This document shows, piece by piece, positions 5,224-7,833 of a stretch of DNA of 7,833 nt (within the stretch, counting starts at the first letter, position 1; the number at the start of each line of letters is the position of its first letter). The stretch comes from Syntrophomonadaceae bacterium (lineage in GTDB: Bacteria > Bacillota > Syntrophomonadia > Syntrophomonadales > Syntrophomonadaceae): NCBI GenBank assembly GCA_012840625.1, contig DUSB01000002.1, forward strand, positions 1-7,833, in the 5' to 3' direction. The translations under genes and the position numbers were made by a program. The notes beneath the pieces are model-generated. The model did no database searches. It was not told where the DNA came from and saw nothing but the letters and a program-made list of their open reading frames with translations.

Positions 5224-7059
5224 TTAGACTTCAGACTTAGGTCCTAACTGCTCACCCTGACCATAATCGGCAGCAGTAAAGTATGCCAATACTGCCCGGG
5301 CAGCAGGCCGATTCATCCCTGGTACCGCTACCAGTTCTTCCTCACTGGCATTACGGATGGCGGACACCGAGCCAAAATGCTCCAGCAAGGCTTTTTTGCG
5401 GGCAGGACCAATACCGGGAATATCATCCAGCTGAGAGCGAAACAAGGTCTGACCCCGACGCTGACGCTGGTAAGCCAGCGCAAAACGGTGGGCTTCATCT
5501 CGAATCCGCTGCAGCAGCTTTAAACCTTCGTCCCGCCGGGGCAGTTGTAAGGGTAAGGGAAAATGAGGGCGGTAGATCTCTTCCTTTTTCTCGGCCAAGC
5601 CGATCACAGGAATATCCACCTGCATTTCCTCCAGTACCTGCTGAACAGCATTCACCTGTCCCAACCCCCCATCAACAAGGATTAAATCCGGTTCCGGCAA
5701 AAAGGCCGGATTATTGTGCAAGGCTTCTTTAAACCGGCGCTGCAGAACTTCCCGCATGGAAGCATAATCATCATTCTGGTCTTCCGCCAGCTTAAATCGT
5801 CGATAGGCCTTTTTATCCGCATTCCCCGCGGTAAAAACCACCATGGAAGCAACCGTTTCTTTTCCTCCATAATGGGATACATCATAACATTCGATTCGTT
5901 CCGGGAGTACTTCCAGGGCCAATAAATCAGCCAGTCGGTGCAGAGCCGCCCGGGCTTCCCGATCCTCCCTGCTGTGTTCTTGCCATAAAATGTTGGCATT
6001 CTCCAACACCATTTCCAGAATACTTCGTTTCTCACCCCGCTGGGGAATCCGGATAGGAACCTTATGCCCCGCTTTATCAGCCAGCCATTCTTCCACCAGC
6101 GCCTGATCAGCCGGCTCATGCTCAACTATAATTTCCCGGGGTAAGTCCTGCTGTTCAGCATAAAAGCGTTTGAGGAAAAAGGCCAGCAGCTCGCTTTTAT
6201 CCTCATCGATACCCTGCTGCAGCCAGAAGGTGTCACGGGCTACAATGTTTCCTTCCCGCAGTTTAAACACCAGCACCAGGCTGCTTCGTTCCCCTTTGAT
6301 CATAGCAATGGCATCCAGCTGGTAGGGGCGGGCAAAAGCCACCTGCTGTTTGACGCCCAGAATCTTGATGGCTTCGATCTGATCACGCAGGCGCGCTGCC
6401 TTTTCAAACTCCAGCTCCTCTGCTGCCTGATGCATCTGTGCTTCCTTCTTTTCCAGCAGTTTATCATTTCTCCCCTCCAGAAAATTAATCAGCTCTTCCA
6501 CCACCTGCGCATATTCCTCCTGACTGACCCGGCCTACACAGGGAGCCAGGCACTTGCCCATATCGTAATTCAAGCAGGGGCGACTCCGGGTACGCAGATT
6601 TTTGCAGGTGCGCAGGGGAAAGATGCTGGTCAGAAGGCGGATGGTATCGCGAAGTGTAGCCGCTTCGGTATAGGGACCATAGTAATGCGATACCTGGTCT
6701 TTTTTCTCCCGTACCATACAGATACGCGGAAAATCCTCACCCGTTATCTTCAGATAGGGATAGCTTTTGTCATCCCGCAAGAGAATATTGTAGCGCGGCT
6801 GGTAAGATTTGATCAGATTGTTCTCCAGAATCAGGGCTTCTACCTCGGTACTGGTCACTATATAATCAAAATCATGAATCCTGGCCACCATGGCCCGGAC
6901 TTTAGGCAGCAGGCGATCCGGCGACTGGAAATAACTGCGCATACGACTGCGCAGTGATCGCGCCTTACCGACATAAATAACCCGGCCTTCCGCATCCTTA
7001 TATAGATAAACCCCCGGCTGAAGCGGTACATTTTTTAAGCGTTCCTTTAATGCCTCCAT
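5224..7059 (-). CDS. uvrC: Excinuclease ABC subunit C (UvrC)
   Basis: This 611-residue nuclease cuts damaged DNA on both sides of the lesion after UvrA/UvrB recognition. N-terminal GIY-YIG domain (about 13-93): GVYLY (16-20), YVGK (29-32), Arg39 and Glu79, the residues expected for the 3' incision. Cys152, Cys162, Cys170 and Cys174 match the cysteine cluster that binds an iron-sulfur centre in E. coli UvrC. UVR motif for UvrB contact at about 200-235 (AAEELEFEKAARLRDQIEA). RNase H-like domain for the 5' incision: Asp393 (CYDVSH), Asp431, Asp463 (LVDGG) and His524. Two helix-hairpin-helix motifs near the C-terminus (IPGIGPARKKALL at 547-559 and VPGMNRPAARAVL at 579-591). All key residues are present and length is normal. 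The ATG start has AGGAGG (7065-7070) at 5 nt spacing. It follows uvrA by 111 nt without a clear terminator, so the two probably share a transcript. Confidence 0.98.
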   Translation of the reverse strand: MEALKERLKNVPLQPGVYLYKDAEGRVIYVGKARSLRSRMRSYFQSPDRLLPKVRAMVARIHDFDYIVTSTEVEALILENNLIKSYQPRYNILLRDDKSYPYLKITGEDFPRICMVREKKDQVSHYYGPYTEAATLRDTIRLLTSIFPLRTCKNLRTRSRPCLNYDMGKCLAPCVGRVSQEEYAQVVEELINFLEGRNDKLLEKKEAQMHQAAEELEFEKAARLRDQIEAIKILGVKQQVAFARPYQLDAIAMIKGERSSLVLVFKLREGNIVARDTFWLQQGIDEDKSELLAFFLKRFYAEQQDLPREIIVEHEPADQALVEEWLADKAGHKVPIRIPQRGEKRSILEMVLENANILWQEHSREDREARAALHRLADLLALEVLPERIECYDVSHYGGKETVASMVVFTAGNADKKAYRRFKLAEDQNDDYASMREVLQRRFKEALHNNPAFLPEPDLILVDGGLGQVNAVQQVLEEMQVDIPVIGLAEKKEEIYRPHFPLPLQLPRRDEGLKLLQRIRDEAHRFALAYQRQRRGQTLFRSQLDDIPGIGPARKKALLEHFGSVSAIRNASEEELVAVPGMNRPAARAVLAYFTAADYGQGEQLGPKSEV

Positions 7060-7072
7060 CGCTTCCTCCTGC

Positions 7073-7129
7073 TTAAACTGATCTTTTTTCTTCCTGCTGT
7101 TTGTTGGCGTCTTTCTCTCCTGTATTCAT
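7073..7129 (-). other. Possible 18-codon ORF just upstream of uvrC
   Basis: ATG at 7129 opens an 18-residue reading frame, MNTGEKDANKQQEEKRSV, that ends with TAA at 7075-7073, 13 nt before the uvrC ATG. AGGA lies 6 nt before its start codon. It is very hydrophilic, has no membrane segment and resembles no family I recognise. It may be chance, or it may help load ribosomes onto uvrC by translational coupling. No codon or conservation evidence can be drawn from so short a frame. Confidence 0.2.
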
Positions 7130-7166
7130 TGCTATCCTGAATGAATAGGAGCCGCTATTTCATAGC
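7124..7166 (-). other. Two small hairpins in the uvrA-uvrC gap
   Basis: ATTCATT (7124-7130) pairs with AATGAAT (7140-7146) over a 9-nt loop. GCTAT (7154-7158) pairs with ATAGC (7162-7166) over a 3-nt loop. Neither is GC-rich or followed by a T-run on the minus strand, so they do not look like terminators. They could be messenger-processing or stability elements, or chance. Confidence 0.4.
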
Positions 7167-7170
7167 ATGC

Positions 7171-7833
7171 TTACAGGGCCTCTATAGAAGGCAGGAGCAA
7201 CTCCTGCAAATAACTGCCGGTATAAGAATGTTCACACTGGCTGATCTCCTCCGGCGTACCTGCAGCGATCAGCTCTCCACCTTCTTCACCGCCTTCAGGG
7301 CCCAGATCAATGATCCAATCCCCTGATTTCACCACATCCAGATTGTGTTCAATGACAATAACCGAATTCCCATTATCCACCAATCGGTTGAGTACATCCA
7401 ACAGATGCTGGATATCCTCCTTATGCAGACCGGTAGTAGGCTCATCCAGGATATACAGGTTGCGTCCACCAGAACGCTTGGAAAGTTCGGTAGCCAGCTT
7501 GACACGCTGAGCCTCACCTCCGGAAAGGGTGGGTGCAGGTTGTCCCAGCTGTATATATCCCAGACCTACATCCTGTAATACTTTGAGCCGGCGGTACACT
7601 CTGGGCACCGCCGCAAAGAAATCAACTGCTTCAGACACCGTCATTGCCAGTACATCAGCAATGGTTTTGCCCTTATATTTGACTTCCAATGTCTCACGGT
7701 TGTAACGCTTCCCTTTACAAACCTCACAGGGAACATAGACATCAGGCAGGAAATGCATCTCGATTTTAATAATGCCATCCCCAGAGCAGGCTTCACAACG
7801 TCCCCCGCGGACATTGAAGCTAAAGCGCCCGGG
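7171..7833 (-). CDS. uvrA: Excinuclease ABC subunit A (UvrA), C-terminal part
   Basis: The last 220 residues are present; the gene enters from the right edge and the frame is open to base 7833. UvrA is the damage-recognising ATPase that loads UvrB on DNA. The visible part begins in the C-terminal zinc finger, with cysteine pairs CEAC and CEVC about 20 residues apart on either side of the MHFLPDVYVP hairpin. It then holds the second ABC cassette's signature LSGGEAQRVKLATEL, the Walker B YILDEPTTGLH and the switch histidine in VIVIEHNLDVV. The C-terminus after the glycine-rich IIDLGPEGGEEGG segment is of usual length. There is no frameshift or missing motif. The gene ends with TAA at 7173-7171. 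The in-frame ATG at 7758 is internal and not the real start. Confidence 0.98.
   Translation of the reverse strand, partial: PGRFSFNVRGGRCEACSGDGIIKIEMHFLPDVYVPCEVCKGKRYNRETLEVKYKGKTIADVLAMTVSEAVDFFAAVPRVYRRLKVLQDVGLGYIQLGQPAPTLSGGEAQRVKLATELSKRSGGRNLYILDEPTTGLHKEDIQHLLDVLNRLVDNGNSVIVIEHNLDVVKSGDWIIDLGPEGGEEGGELIAAGTPEEISQCEHSYTGSYLQELLLPSIEAL

Noticed and set aside
5283..5732. 149-codon plus-strand open frame
   Set aside because: It is antisense to the well-conserved C-terminal half of uvrC; its translation is low-complexity and shows no family motif.
6430..6957. 175-codon open frame on the plus strand
   Set aside because: It lies wholly antisense to the GIY-YIG and cysteine-cluster region of uvrC, has no recognisable domain, and is explained by the codon pattern of the real gene.

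Overview
All genes in this window lie on the minus strand, so transcription reads from right to left. Ribosome-binding sites are strong (AGGAGG, GGGAGG and similar), one gene starts with TTG, and about half of the bases are G or C by eye. The protein families are a YvlD-type membrane protein, a RapZ/YvcJ P-loop protein and a ROK glucokinase beside a bifunctional phosphoglucose/phosphomannose isomerase. Together these suggest a Gram-positive anaerobe of the Clostridia (Peptococcaceae-like). The genus cannot be fixed from the sequence alone.

Right part (7833 to 5224): the C-terminal third of uvrA, then the whole of uvrC. These encode excinuclease subunits of nucleotide excision repair. A 111-bp gap separates them; it holds two small hairpins and a possible 18-codon ORF but no convincing terminator. 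A GC-rich hairpin follows uvrC.

Middle (5147 to 2485): a 715-residue transmembrane chemoreceptor with an extracellular Cache-like sensor, HAMP and signalling domains, and an unusual 54-residue cytoplasmic N-terminal extension. Next is a 118-residue four-helix membrane protein of the YvlD/phage-holin-4 superfamily.

Left part (2394 to 1): a ROK-family glucokinase with a TTG start, then a bifunctional glucose-6-phosphate/mannose-6-phosphate isomerase 20 nt downstream of it, then a terminator, a probable sigma-A promoter and the first 66 codons of rapZ. Glucokinase and the isomerase form a short route from glucose to fructose-6-phosphate. RapZ-family proteins are linked in other bacteria to amino-sugar synthesis, which starts from fructose-6-phosphate, so the grouping makes metabolic sense.

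The window looks like ordinary chromosomal core sequence. I see no rRNA, tRNA, CRISPR array, insertion sequence, integrase or phage module, and no gap longer than 300 bases without a gene. I did not find a new biological system. The points most worth checking are regulatory: a hairpin squeezed between uvrC and the chemoreceptor's ribosome-binding site, and a repeated terminator arm that abuts the rapZ promoter.
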